64,000 nucleotides of DNA from NCBI RefSeq assembly GCF_900110185.1, contig NZ_FOCT01000002.1, positions 186,001 through 250,000 on the forward strand. Reading direction: 5' to 3'. Within the stretch, counting starts at the first letter, position 1. Every line of letters begins with the position of its first letter. Below the pieces are notes generated by a model. The model was not told where the DNA came from. It searched no databases and saw nothing but the letters and a program-made list of their open reading frames with translations. Source of the stretch: Nitrosospira multiformis. Lineage in GTDB: Bacteria > Pseudomonadota > Gammaproteobacteria > Burkholderiales > Nitrosomonadaceae. Below are positions 47,296 through 55,939 of this stretch, one piece after another. Both the position numbers and the translations under genes were made by a program.

Positions 47296-47933
47296 AGACT
47301 ACTGCGTGGCGAGCGATCATCTTCGATTTCGACGGGGTCGTGGTCGAATCAGGAGAAATCAAGACACAGGCGTTTGCCAATCTCTACCAGGAATATGGCG
47401 AGGAGGTAATGGTCGAGGTCGCGAAATATCATGTCCTGAACGGCGGCATGTCGCGCTATCAGAAATTCCGTTACTTTCAGGAAACGCTGCTGGAAAAACC
47501 TCCGCTCACCGCGGAGGAGGAGCGACAACTCGATCAGCGCTTCTCCGAACTAGTGGTCGAAGCTGTGATTGCCAGCGCGCCTGTCCCTGGCGCAGCGGAA
47601 CTGATCCAGCGTGAAGCTGGACGAATTCCCTTGTTTGTTGCATCCGGTACGCCGGAAACTGAATTGAATACGATCGTTGTTCGCCGCGGTCTGGGATCTT
47701 ATTTTACTGCTGTGCGCGGTTCACCCACTCCCAAGCAGAAACTGATCGCGGATATCCTGACTACCCATCGCCTTCTGCCAGAGCGCGTGCTGATGATCGG
47801 AGACGCCTTGATCGATTATCAGAGCGCCATGGTCAACAATGTCGCGTTTATAGGCCGCGTACGTCCTGGCGATCAAAATCCTTTTCCAGCTCATGTAGAT
47901 GTACTACCCGACCTGAGCCCGTTACTCCCTTGA
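47292..47933 (+). CDS. HAD-superfamily hydrolase (phosphatase)
   Basis: A 213-residue phosphatase with motif I IFDFDGVVVES (nucleophile Asp), motif II VASGTPETEL, and motif IV MIGDALIDYQSA. The cap domain lies between motifs I and II (about residues 17-80). It likely removes phosphate from a sugar or sugar-acid phosphate in this pathway, in the way KdsC or GmhB do in theirs. ATGA overlap with the epimerase gene. Confidence 0.9.
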   Translation: MKTTAWRAIIFDFDGVVVESGEIKTQAFANLYQEYGEEVMVEVAKYHVLNGGMSRYQKFRYFQETLLEKPPLTAEEERQLDQRFSELVVEAVIASAPVPGAAELIQREAGRIPLFVASGTPETELNTIVVRRGLGSYFTAVRGSPTPKQKLIADILTTHRLLPERVLMIGDALIDYQSAMVNNVAFIGRVRPGDQNPFPAHVDVLPDLSPLLP

Positions 47934-48063
47934 ATACAGCCTCATGAACAGCGCCCAGTCGCATGCTCCACTCACTCCACAGCAAGCGGCCAGATACAAA
48001 ACCGGGAATGCTTTAAAAATATAACCTTCAAGGGCTTGTTCCATTTCGGGAGCTGATTGCAAT

Positions 48064-48849
48064 ATGGCGGGTAGCGAAGAAAAACTTCCTGTCAAGGCGA
48101 TTATTCTGAGCGCCGGCCAGGGACACCGTCTGGGTCCGCTAACAACCAGTATTCCCAAATGCCTGTTGCCGATTTCAGGCAAACCGATCATCGAATGGCA
48201 GATCGATGCCCTGCTGTCAACGGGGATCAATCAGGTGACAGTGGTCACCGGTTTCCAATCCTGCCTGATTGAAACTTTGCTGCAACAGCGTTATGGAAAC
48301 GATGGAAGGATCGAGACCGTTTTCAACCCTTTTTTCAGTATTACGGATAACCTGGTAAGTTGCTGGATCGCACGCCCGGCCATGGACCGCGACTTTCTGC
48401 TTCTGAATGGGGATACGCTGTTTGAGGAAGTTTTACTGGCGAGAGTGCTGGACTCCGATCCAGCGCCTGTTACGCTCGGTGTAGATCAAAAGCCTTTCTA
48501 TGATGCGGATGACATGAAAGTCCAACTGGATGAAAACGGATGGGTCAGACATGTCAGCAAAACCCTGCCGACAGATCAGATCGATGCCGAATCTGTCGGC
48601 CTTGTTCTTTTCAGGGAACGTGGGCCGCTGCTTTTTCGCGATACCCTGGATGAAGCGCTGCGACATCAGAGCGGACTTAAAGCCTGGTACCTCTCCATAA
48701 TAGAGAACCTCGCCAGCAGACAACTGGTAAAAGCGTGTTTTGTACCGGAAAGCTCCTGGTGTGAAATTGATTTTCCCGCTGATCTGATAAAGGCAGAAGA
48801 ACTCTTCAGCGAGAAGAAGCTGAGTAGAAGCGTAACCCTGCAGCGCTAG
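48064..48849 (+). CDS. Nucleotidyltransferase (LicC/choline-phosphate cytidylyltransferase-like)
   Basis: Activates a phosphorylated small molecule with an NTP. The pyrophosphorylase loop LSAGQGHRLGPLTTSIPK is at the N-terminus, LLNGDTLFE holds the metal Asp, and WCEIDFPADLIKAE gives the second metal Asp. 261 residues, similar in size to LicC, sugar-1-phosphate and alditol-phosphate cytidylyltransferases. It lies 130 bp after the HAD gene and overlaps, by stop codons, the convergent ATP-grasp gene. It would supply the activated donor for one of the nearby transferases. Confidence 0.85.
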   Translation: MAGSEEKLPVKAIILSAGQGHRLGPLTTSIPKCLLPISGKPIIEWQIDALLSTGINQVTVVTGFQSCLIETLLQQRYGNDGRIETVFNPFFSITDNLVSCWIARPAMDRDFLLLNGDTLFEEVLLARVLDSDPAPVTLGVDQKPFYDADDMKVQLDENGWVRHVSKTLPTDQIDAESVGLVLFRERGPLLFRDTLDEALRHQSGLKAWYLSIIENLASRQLVKACFVPESSWCEIDFPADLIKAEELFSEKKLSRSVTLQR

Positions 48850-50168
48850 GCGGCAGGCCTGTTGTATTTAGTCTCGACAGTTCGTCTGAGATTAAATGCC
48901 AGAAGTTTTCCCAGTCGCTGCTCGCCAACCGGACCGCCTCCCACTCTCTGAATGATATCCAGGTCAGGCGCCTTGTTGGCCTCCATTATGCACGGTCCGC
49001 TGTTGAGGAGGGCAACATCCCATCCGATTACCACCTGATCGGAAAAGGCGCTGGCATGAGCGTATTGCACAAGATCAACCAGCGCAGGCCAGCATGGAAG
49101 CCTCCGGTGCAGGATCTGCACCCCCGTCTCGCAATGGCGCTCGTACCATCCATCAGCAGTCGCGCCCCACGCGCCACCGGTTCCTCTTCCCAACTCACCG
49201 GTGCGAATATCGACGTTGGCTGCAATTCCTCCAGCGTGAAAATTATCCACTACCACAGATTTTTTCCGGGCCATCCGAAAAACTGCATTGGTTACTTCAA
49301 ATTCGCCCTGTTCGTTACGGCAGCTCATTACCCGCACCGTCGCCAGCGTACCATTGGCAAGGTCTGCGATATCCTCATGATTCAGAAGCCGAGGCTGAAT
49401 CAGGAAAGCCTTTTGCCGCGACTCCAGCTGCAAGCGCTCCAGCAGCTGATTTCCGGTCAGAATCTCGCCATCGTTGCGCCGGTACTGCCCTGAACCCAGG
49501 TAAACACAGCGGGTGGCATTTCTACCACCCCGGCCGTGCGATGGCTTCACAAAGAGATCGGCCTCCGGCAGTCCGGTGCCATTCCAATCCACTGCTGTGA
49601 CCTTCTCTCCCATGATCTTGAAGAAGACAGGGGCTGTCATGATTCCATGCTCGCGGCAACGAGCCATGAAGCACGATTTGTCGGAAATGCAAGGTGTGCT
49701 TCGCTCAGCAGGAACAGGAAGACCGCCATTGTAATCACGCAGAAAGCGATAAAGTCCAGCCTTCGTTTCGAGGCGATTCAGATACTCTCCGGCGCGCCGC
49801 TTCTTGTCATCGTCATGCAACTCGAAGATGTAGTACCAGGGAGACAGGATCGCAAAGCGGAGCGCAAGCTCGATCTGCTCGCGAATTTGGCGGATGATTC
49901 CTTTTCCTGTGCGTCTCTTTATGGCAGACCCGTTGATCGCGGTGAAGACAGCGATCACCGCCATGATGACGAGCGGTACGGCTGGCAAAACCGCGCACAT
50001 CGCGACCCTGTCGCGTAACCTGATCTCGCGCCAGATCTCGCGCTGGAAGCAGCGGTGGATAAACGTCGCCGCGGAACTGTCGTCTTCACGCAAACGGGCA
50101 AAGATCCACATGGCACCGCTCAAGTCCCGCGTGATCCTGTCGATACCCAGATCATTCACAATCTTCAT
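48846..50168 (-). CDS. Sugar-transfer-associated ATP-grasp protein, copy A
   Basis: A 440-residue protein with a hydrophobic segment at about residues 55-80 and a C-terminal ATP-grasp domain of the kind associated with polysaccharide loci. Visible are YYIFELHDDDKKRR, the glycine-rich VKPSHGRGGRN loop, NGTLATVRVMSCRN and the metal-binding Glu396 in CIMEANKAPDLD. ATP-grasp enzymes join a carboxylate to an amine or thiol; here it might add an amino acid or similar group to a sugar. Its paralogue at 55940-57244 has lost this glutamate. It is convergent with the nucleotidyltransferase gene; the stop codons overlap. Confidence 0.8.
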   Translation of the reverse strand: MKIVNDLGIDRITRDLSGAMWIFARLREDDSSAATFIHRCFQREIWREIRLRDRVAMCAVLPAVPLVIMAVIAVFTAINGSAIKRRTGKGIIRQIREQIELALRFAILSPWYYIFELHDDDKKRRAGEYLNRLETKAGLYRFLRDYNGGLPVPAERSTPCISDKSCFMARCREHGIMTAPVFFKIMGEKVTAVDWNGTGLPEADLFVKPSHGRGGRNATRCVYLGSGQYRRNDGEILTGNQLLERLQLESRQKAFLIQPRLLNHEDIADLANGTLATVRVMSCRNEQGEFEVTNAVFRMARKKSVVVDNFHAGGIAANVDIRTGELGRGTGGAWGATADGWYERHCETGVQILHRRLPCWPALVDLVQYAHASAFSDQVVIGWDVALLNSGPCIMEANKAPDLDIIQRVGGGPVGEQRLGKLLAFNLRRTVETKYNRPAA

Positions 50169-50713
50169 GGTCCTTCGGCTTCCTTCAACGAGATGGCAAA
50201 AATGGGAATAGTAATGTATTTCTGGTTTTTGTCATGCCCGCTGAAGAACCTTGGGCGAGCCTGCGCGTAGGCAGGCTCTTGAGAGCGTGACTGAATGGCA
50301 GTCAAGCGTCAAACCGATCGTCGGCAGCGTTTTTCGGGTCAGCGAAATTCTTTCACTCGGTAGCAAAAGTGTATGTGTAACAGCGCACATAACCGGGACT
50401 GTTTTTCCACGATCATCCCCTGATCACGAGCCCCAATTGCCAGAGTAGGAACAGATGACGCATGGGGAAAAACACGGCAAGCGAGTATGGTCTGCTTGCT
50501 CTCCCCTTGAAATACCCCTTTGCTGTCAGCAGCCGCGTCACCGCCGTTACAGTTCATGCCGCTCATCCCGTAAGGTCATACTCGCGGCTGCAGGGACTTA
50601 TTCATGGCTTCATGCTATTCTGGAAAACCTTTGATGCTGCCTCCTTTGGACCGATCCGCATAATCCACATATTCAAACCTCATCAGCAAAACTACCCGTT
50701 TAGAAGGTGCTAA
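50169..50713. other. 545-bp intergenic region
   Basis: I see no gene. A frame at 50462-50713 (83 residues) has neither a ribosome binding site nor a family-like sequence. It lies between the divergent ATP-grasp and HIT genes and should carry both promoters. Confidence 0.4.
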
Positions 50714-51172
50714 ATGACTCCCACCCCCTCCGGTACCGCAATACTGAATCCCACGATGAGGAAATTCGGCGCGCCGGAGACAATCATTCATCAATTTCAG
50801 CACTGGATCGTCATGCTGCGTCCGATCCAGTTGACACTGGGTTCTCTCGTTCTTGCTGCGCATGAGCCAGCCCGCTCCTTCTCCCAGCTTGGTCAGGAAA
50901 GCTTTACTGAGCTTCACAAAGTAACGGGCCAGCTGGAATCAGCTTTGGCTAAAGCATTCAACTACGACAAGCTTAACTACCTCATGCTGATGATGGTCGA
51001 CCCGGATGTGCATTTTCATGTCATTCCGCGATATGGGGAAGGCCCGTATTTCAACGGCGTGAAATTCATCGATTCCGGTTGGCCGGGTCCGCCCGACTTC
51101 AACAAGGCTACAAAGACGGACGCCGACACCAATCGGCTGATAAGACAGCATCTCATCTCCTGTTGGCCTTGA
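50714..51172 (+). CDS. HIT-family protein (GalT/Ap4A hydrolase-like)
   Basis: A small nucleotide-binding hydrolase or transferase of 152 residues. The family motif is HFHVIPRY in DPDVHFHVIPRYGEGP, with a conserved NYLMLMM strand before it and LGSLVLAAHEPARSFSQL in the N-terminal half. The motif has the two first His but Ile at the third histidine site, as in some HIT branches, so the exact reaction is open. The start at ATG 50714 follows AAGGTGC. ATG 50756 is another option. Confidence 0.75.
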   Translation: MTPTPSGTAILNPTMRKFGAPETIIHQFQHWIVMLRPIQLTLGSLVLAAHEPARSFSQLGQESFTELHKVTGQLESALAKAFNYDKLNYLMLMMVDPDVHFHVIPRYGEGPYFNGVKFIDSGWPGPPDFNKATKTDADTNRLIRQHLISCWP

Positions 51173-51429
51173 TAAGGTACGCCTCTTCAGAAAGCCTTGA
51201 GAAATTCGGCTATCGCCGCATTCCCCGCTCCCGATCAGATGTCCGTTCCGACCCGGGTTGTTGGCACCCGCCCTCGTCGTGAACTCGAGTAGTTTTTTCC
51301 CGGTATTTTGTCTATGTTGTACATATCATCGAAATTTCAAATCAAATGACACATTCATGCAAAAGAGATGCCCTCCCCACGGAGCGTGTCCCTGTCGAAT
51401 CCATTCCCTAATCGAGAAGCAAACCACAT

Positions 51430-52143
51430 ATGACACAACTCGTTCTGCTGCGACATGGAGAAAGCGTCTCGAACCGCGACGGATGCTTTACCGGGTGGGG
51501 TGATGCCCCTTTGACGCCCCGGGGCGAGCGGGAGGCAGAGCAGGCGGGCAACCTCTTGAAAAAGGCAGGACACAAGTTCGATATCTGCTTCACCTCCGAG
51601 CTCAGCCGTGCCAATGACACGCTCCGCATCGTGCTATCGGTCATGGGGCAGAATGAACCGGTGGTGCAACGGAACTGGCGCTTGAATGAACGTCACTATG
51701 GGGCTCTGGAAGGAATCAATCGCTGGAAGGCAATCAGGAAATACGGCTTTTGCCCTATTCTCAGTTCGCAATGCCGTTTTGATGCTCCACCACCCCCACT
51801 CGATCCCGCCGATATCCGTTTTCCCGGAAACCAGGCGTGCTATGCAACCATCGATCCTGGGGAACTGCCGCTTGGTGAGAGCATGCAGCAAGCCTTCGCG
51901 CGAATGCTGCCTTACTGGCAGCAAACAATCGCCCCGGAAATCCAGCGCGGCAAGCGAGTGCTCATTGTCGCCCACAAGCATATCCTGCGAGCGCTGATGA
52001 TGCAGTTGGATGGCCTGTCCATTATTCAGCTCATAAAGTTGTCAGTTGCCACTGGCCGCCCACTGATCTATGAGCTTGACGATAACCTGCATCCCATCCG
52101 GCATTACTACGCAGACACCGGATTAACCGGTCATACAGGTTGA
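51430..52143 (+). CDS. gpmA: Phosphoglycerate mutase (2,3-bisphosphoglycerate-dependent), divergent
   Basis: Interconverts 2- and 3-phosphoglycerate. Kept features are the phospho-His loop [33 protein letters not shown], and [12 protein letters not shown] with the acid/base Glu. Two normally invariant regions differ: the second His segment reads [10 protein letters not shown] instead of AAHGNSLRAL, and the WRR stretch that binds bisphosphoglycerate is replaced by SSQCRFD. 237 residues, usual for GpmA. The enzyme may act on another phosphate ester, or the changes may be lineage-specific. ATG 51430 is a normal start. Confidence 0.8.
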   Translation: MTQLVLLRHGESVSNRDGCFTGWGDAPLTPRGEREAEQAGNLLKKAGHKFDICFTSELSRANDTLRIVLSVMGQNEPVVQRNWRLNERHYGALEGINRWKAIRKYGFCPILSSQCRFDAPPPPLDPADIRFPGNQACYATIDPGELPLGESMQQAFARMLPYWQQTIAPEIQRGKRVLIVAHKHILRALMMQLDGLSIIQLIKLSVATGRPLIYELDDNLHPIRHYYADTGLTGHTG

Positions 52144-52426
52144 GCGAGGTTGAGCGTTGAACAGAAGACGCAGCCAGTATTCCGATGCCGGAATGGTAGC
52201 TGGATCAGAGTCTGCAAGCCTCCTCCGTCTGCGAAAATACCTGCCTGGTAATCCCGGGCTTGTGGATAACCACCGTGTAACGAACTTGTGCTACAAGATG
52301 AGGGAGACGAAAATGAATTCCAGAGTTATCTTTCATCTTATCTGAGAGCAGAATAGATAAAATCGGCACAAGCGAGAATAGCAGAACAAAGACAACTTGA
52401 TATGGTTTCCACAGGAGCAGGAAAAA

Positions 52427-54418
52427 ATGCTTGAGCTGGCTGGAGTTGCGCGACGCCCCCTATTTCCGGATCGCGGTCGTTTTGCACTCCCAGGATTATT
52501 AGCCGCGTTCCTCGACGGACTGCTGTTCGAGTCGCTGATGAACTATGGAGCGAGCCTCGCCCTGTCGCATATCGCGGGCTTCCTCGCGGCTGCCACCCTG
52601 CACTACTGGTTTATTTCGAGACCACGGCTTTTATACGACCTCGCGGGTTATTCCAGACGGACTCAATTCGGCCGCTTCCTGGTTATTTGTGTGCTGGCGC
52701 TTTCCGTGCGCGGCGGCATATTAGCGGTGCTGATCCAGGTCTGGCATATACCGCCGGCTGCGGCCATACTCCCTGCAATCGCGGCAACAGCCGTAATACT
52801 GTATCTGGGATCTGTTTTCTACGTGGTTCCCACCGGGAACGCCGTACCCTCGCCTGACGCAGACTGGCGTACCGCCTCGTTCGGGATCATCGCATTTGTC
52901 ATCCTGTTGCGCCTCATCTACATCGGCGTGGCGCAACTGATTCCCGATGAAGCATATTACTGGAATTACGCTCAGCACATGGATCTGAGTTTCTACGATC
53001 ATCCACCCATGGTTGCCTGGCTAATATGGCTTGGTACGTCCATTTTTGGAAACAGCGAGTTTGGCGTTCGGGTCGGTGCATTCCTGTGCGGCTTGATAAC
53101 GATGGGTTATTTATTTGCGCTCACGCGCAATCTATACGATAGCGCAACGGGGATTCGCGCTGTGCTGCTGCTCGCGATTCTTCCCTTTTTCTTTGCCACT
53201 GGCGCATTGATGACCACAGACGCGCCGCTCGTGGCCGCGTGGGCGGCAACCCTGTACTATCTCGAGCAGGCCCTGATCGCCAATCGGGAGCGGGCCTGGC
53301 TCGGGGTAGGCATTGCCTTCGGTCTGGGCATTCTCTCCAAGTATACGCTGGGTTTGGTGGGTATTGCCGCATTGGTTTTTGTGATTATCGACCCGGTTGC
53401 ACGCCGCTGGTTGCGCCATCCTTATCCATACCTCGCCGTACTGCTTGCGCTGCTCTTGTTCTCCCCCGTAATCATCTGGAACATGGAGCATGGCTGGATG
53501 TCGATATTGTTCCAGTCCGGCCGCGTCAGGGGCATAGGAGATAACGAGTTCGGACTATTCGAATTGATTCTTCATTTTGCCGTACTGCTTACGCCGACCG
53601 GTTTGCTTGCTGCCGCGATAGTATTGCTGCCCGGTAACAAGCAGAATAATGGCTCCTCCATTTGCAGGCGGCGCCTGTTCATTATGGTATTCACCGGCGT
53701 GCCACTGGCTATTTTCCTGATTCTCAGCATTTTCGATACCCAGCGATTCCATTGGACCGGTCCATTGTGGCTTATGGTACTGCCTGCCATCGCTTCGATG
53801 ATGGGAAAAATGCGAAATTTCTCCGGTAACCCGACGATTTCGGATCGGGTAACGGCAGCCTGGAAGCCCACTATTCTGGCATGCCTGGTTTGTTATGCGA
53901 TTGCGCTGCACTACCTCGTTCTCGGCTTCCCGGGCATTCCCTACCAGGGCATATATAAAGGTTTCCCCGAGCATTATTTCTGGCGCCAGGCAACGATGGG
54001 CATCGAGCAAATTGTAGAGGATACGCGGCGGCAGACCGGCCAGGAGCCCATCGTCGTGGGCATGAGCAAGTGGTCCGTGGCAAGCATTGTCACTTTCTAT
54101 AACCGGGGCAAACCCATGGAAATACGCTCGCGCAACATATTCGGCGACAGCGGCGCCATGTACGATCTCTGGTATCCGTCGGAATCCCCTACGACCCGAC
54201 CCCTCATTCTCGTCGGCATGTGGCAGGACAATCTCGAATGCGTCCGAGACAGCATCGAGATCGGGAAGATGCTTGCCAACCCTGATCCGGTTCGGCAACT
54301 GGCCATCACGGAGAACGGTAAATCTTTGCGGGGGGTATACTATCGCGTTGCACATGGCTACCTCGGCAAACAATATCGGCAAATCTCGCCCAAGTGCGCA
54401 GAGGAAAAACATACATAG
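52427..54418 (+). CDS. GtrA-like domain fused to family 39 glycosyltransferase (ArnT-like)
   Basis: An integral membrane transferase using a polyprenyl-phosphate sugar on the periplasmic side. The first ~135 residues form four hydrophobic segments with the spacing of GtrA flippase-like proteins (FLDGLLFESLMNYGAS, HIAGFLAAATLHYWF). The rest is a GT39/PMT-type domain with PDEAYYWNYAQHMDL and FYDHPPMVAWLIWLG, typical of ArnT relatives, about ten further helices, and a ~150-residue periplasmic C-terminal domain. I chose ATG 52427 with AGGAG 9 bp upstream. It is convergent with the O-antigen ligase gene. It could modify lipid A or add sugars to glycans; the substrate is unknown. Confidence 0.82.
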   Translation: MLELAGVARRPLFPDRGRFALPGLLAAFLDGLLFESLMNYGASLALSHIAGFLAAATLHYWFISRPRLLYDLAGYSRRTQFGRFLVICVLALSVRGGILAVLIQVWHIPPAAAILPAIAATAVILYLGSVFYVVPTGNAVPSPDADWRTASFGIIAFVILLRLIYIGVAQLIPDEAYYWNYAQHMDLSFYDHPPMVAWLIWLGTSIFGNSEFGVRVGAFLCGLITMGYLFALTRNLYDSATGIRAVLLLAILPFFFATGALMTTDAPLVAAWAATLYYLEQALIANRERAWLGVGIAFGLGILSKYTLGLVGIAALVFVIIDPVARRWLRHPYPYLAVLLALLLFSPVIIWNMEHGWMSILFQSGRVRGIGDNEFGLFELILHFAVLLTPTGLLAAAIVLLPGNKQNNGSSICRRRLFIMVFTGVPLAIFLILSIFDTQRFHWTGPLWLMVLPAIASMMGKMRNFSGNPTISDRVTAAWKPTILACLVCYAIALHYLVLGFPGIPYQGIYKGFPEHYFWRQATMGIEQIVEDTRRQTGQEPIVVGMSKWSVASIVTFYNRGKPMEIRSRNIFGDSGAMYDLWYPSESPTTRPLILVGMWQDNLECVRDSIEIGKMLANPDPVRQLAITENGKSLRGVYYRVAHGYLGKQYRQISPKCAEEKHT

Positions 54419-54448
54419 CCGGCGCTATGTCATATATCCCCTAACCGT

Positions 54449-55735
54449 TCAAGCCTGGGAGTCCGGGCGGGCAGAGGATTGCTGAATGAAGCTTCCAGAT
54501 TTTTCCGCCCATTTCCTTCCTTCTCTTTCCCTCTGCCAGGCTATGGCTATGGCGGTGATGACCACGAGAAAGGTAGGAACTTTGCTGTAAAGGGCAAAAG
54601 TATCCGTCAAGCCGGATAGGAAGATGAAGAACACCAAAGCCGCCCCCAGAACTGGAAGACGGTGCGATCTCAGTGTTTGAAACCAGCTCCACAGGAAAAA
54701 GCCGTAAACCAGAATTCCCAGTGCGCCCGTATGCATTCCAATCTCGATCCAGTCATTATGATAATGAGATGCTCCTACATACTGGGGTAAATCCCTGTAA
54801 ATCCCGCCCTTATAGGTTGCCACGGTTTTTTCGAAATAGCTTTCCGGCATTCCGGTGCCGTGGCCAAAAAACGGATGCTCCAGAATCCCGTGCAGGCCGA
54901 CATCCCACATTGCCAGCCGATATCCCAGGCTAGTATCGTACTTTCCCTGCTGGGATAACTTCACTTCGACCTCTACCTGCTCAAGTCTGGCCTGAAAGCT
55001 GTTACTACCGTATACCAGAACCGCAACCACGAGAGCCAGCGATGTGATGATACCCAGGAGTGCTTTTTTTTCCGTTTTATAAGTCAGGAAAACCAACAAA
55101 AAAACGGCAAGAAGCGTCGCCAGCAAGGGACCGCGTCCATATTGCCCAAACTGGATCAGCAATAAAAACAAGCTCCCAAGCCCCAAGGCGCATTTCCATT
55201 TTATCTCGTCGATGGTCACGGCAAGATAGAGTAAAAGAATGACACCGATCCCCAACAGGGAGGAAAACACGAGATAGCTCATGTTAAGGAGTGGAATGCC
55301 TTGCACTCCGGAAACAGCCCATTGGTAAACTCCTGCCAACAGGACAATGATGTAACCCGCGAGCAGACCGGCAATCGCCCAAGGCAAGCGGTCTCTATTG
55401 AGAAGCGATAAAAACGGGATGAAAACCAGGAAGCCAAAATATCGCCTCCATTTCATTCGCCCTGCCTCGGGATAATCTGCCCAAAGGAGCCCCAGCGCCA
55501 ACACGGCACATAGAAGGAGTATTCCCAGTACGAGCGGCTCTTTAATGATTTGGCCGAGCCTGCGAGGACCATTATCGAGAATCCAGACGAAGGTCAGAAG
55601 AATGCCAGTGCCCAGGCTTAGCCATTTGCTCCACAAAGCGATCCCGAAAAACAGCAACACAGACTTTGCGGCCACATCCTGCCATGCGCGCACGTCGTGA
55701 ACCGGATTGCAGGGAACTGCAGCTTTCTCACTCAT
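54449..55735 (-). CDS. O-antigen ligase/polymerase (WaaL/Wzy-C family)
   Basis: A 428-residue membrane protein with about eleven hydrophobic segments and the large periplasmic loop that carries SHYHNDWIEIGMHTGALG, the H-N-x-x-L/I-E conserved block of the Wzy_C domain, plus GHGTGMPESYF just before. It ligates or polymerises a polyprenyl-linked glycan onto lipid A-core. It is on the same strand as the downstream genes at 48846 but separated; convergent with the GT39 gene (30 bp). Confidence 0.85.
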   Translation of the reverse strand: MSEKAAVPCNPVHDVRAWQDVAAKSVLLFFGIALWSKWLSLGTGILLTFVWILDNGPRRLGQIIKEPLVLGILLLCAVLALGLLWADYPEAGRMKWRRYFGFLVFIPFLSLLNRDRLPWAIAGLLAGYIIVLLAGVYQWAVSGVQGIPLLNMSYLVFSSLLGIGVILLLYLAVTIDEIKWKCALGLGSLFLLLIQFGQYGRGPLLATLLAVFLLVFLTYKTEKKALLGIITSLALVVAVLVYGSNSFQARLEQVEVEVKLSQQGKYDTSLGYRLAMWDVGLHGILEHPFFGHGTGMPESYFEKTVATYKGGIYRDLPQYVGASHYHNDWIEIGMHTGALGILVYGFFLWSWFQTLRSHRLPVLGAALVFFIFLSGLTDTFALYSKVPTFLVVITAIAIAWQREREGRKWAEKSGSFIQQSSARPDSQA

Positions 55736-55939
55736 GGAATAGGGCTCATGCAGGCAATATAAACGGCTGGAGAGCGGAGTATAAGCAAATAATCGGCGGA
55801 GAAATCAGTGCTGAGCAACCAGCACCATCAAGGAAGGCATAAACAAGGCTACAAATGTGTCATCGCGGTAATGCCTGGTCGAATCCCTATCCGCTCCGAC
55901 CCGCATGATCGAACTCCGGTTTCGACTCTTCGGATCCGC

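Noticed and set aside
50462..50713. 83-residue open frame upstream of the HIT gene
   Set aside because: No ribosome binding site, low-quality composition and no recognisable family.
52157..52345. 62-residue open frame after the phosphoglycerate mutase gene
   Set aside because: No ribosome binding site and no protein-like features; probably chance.
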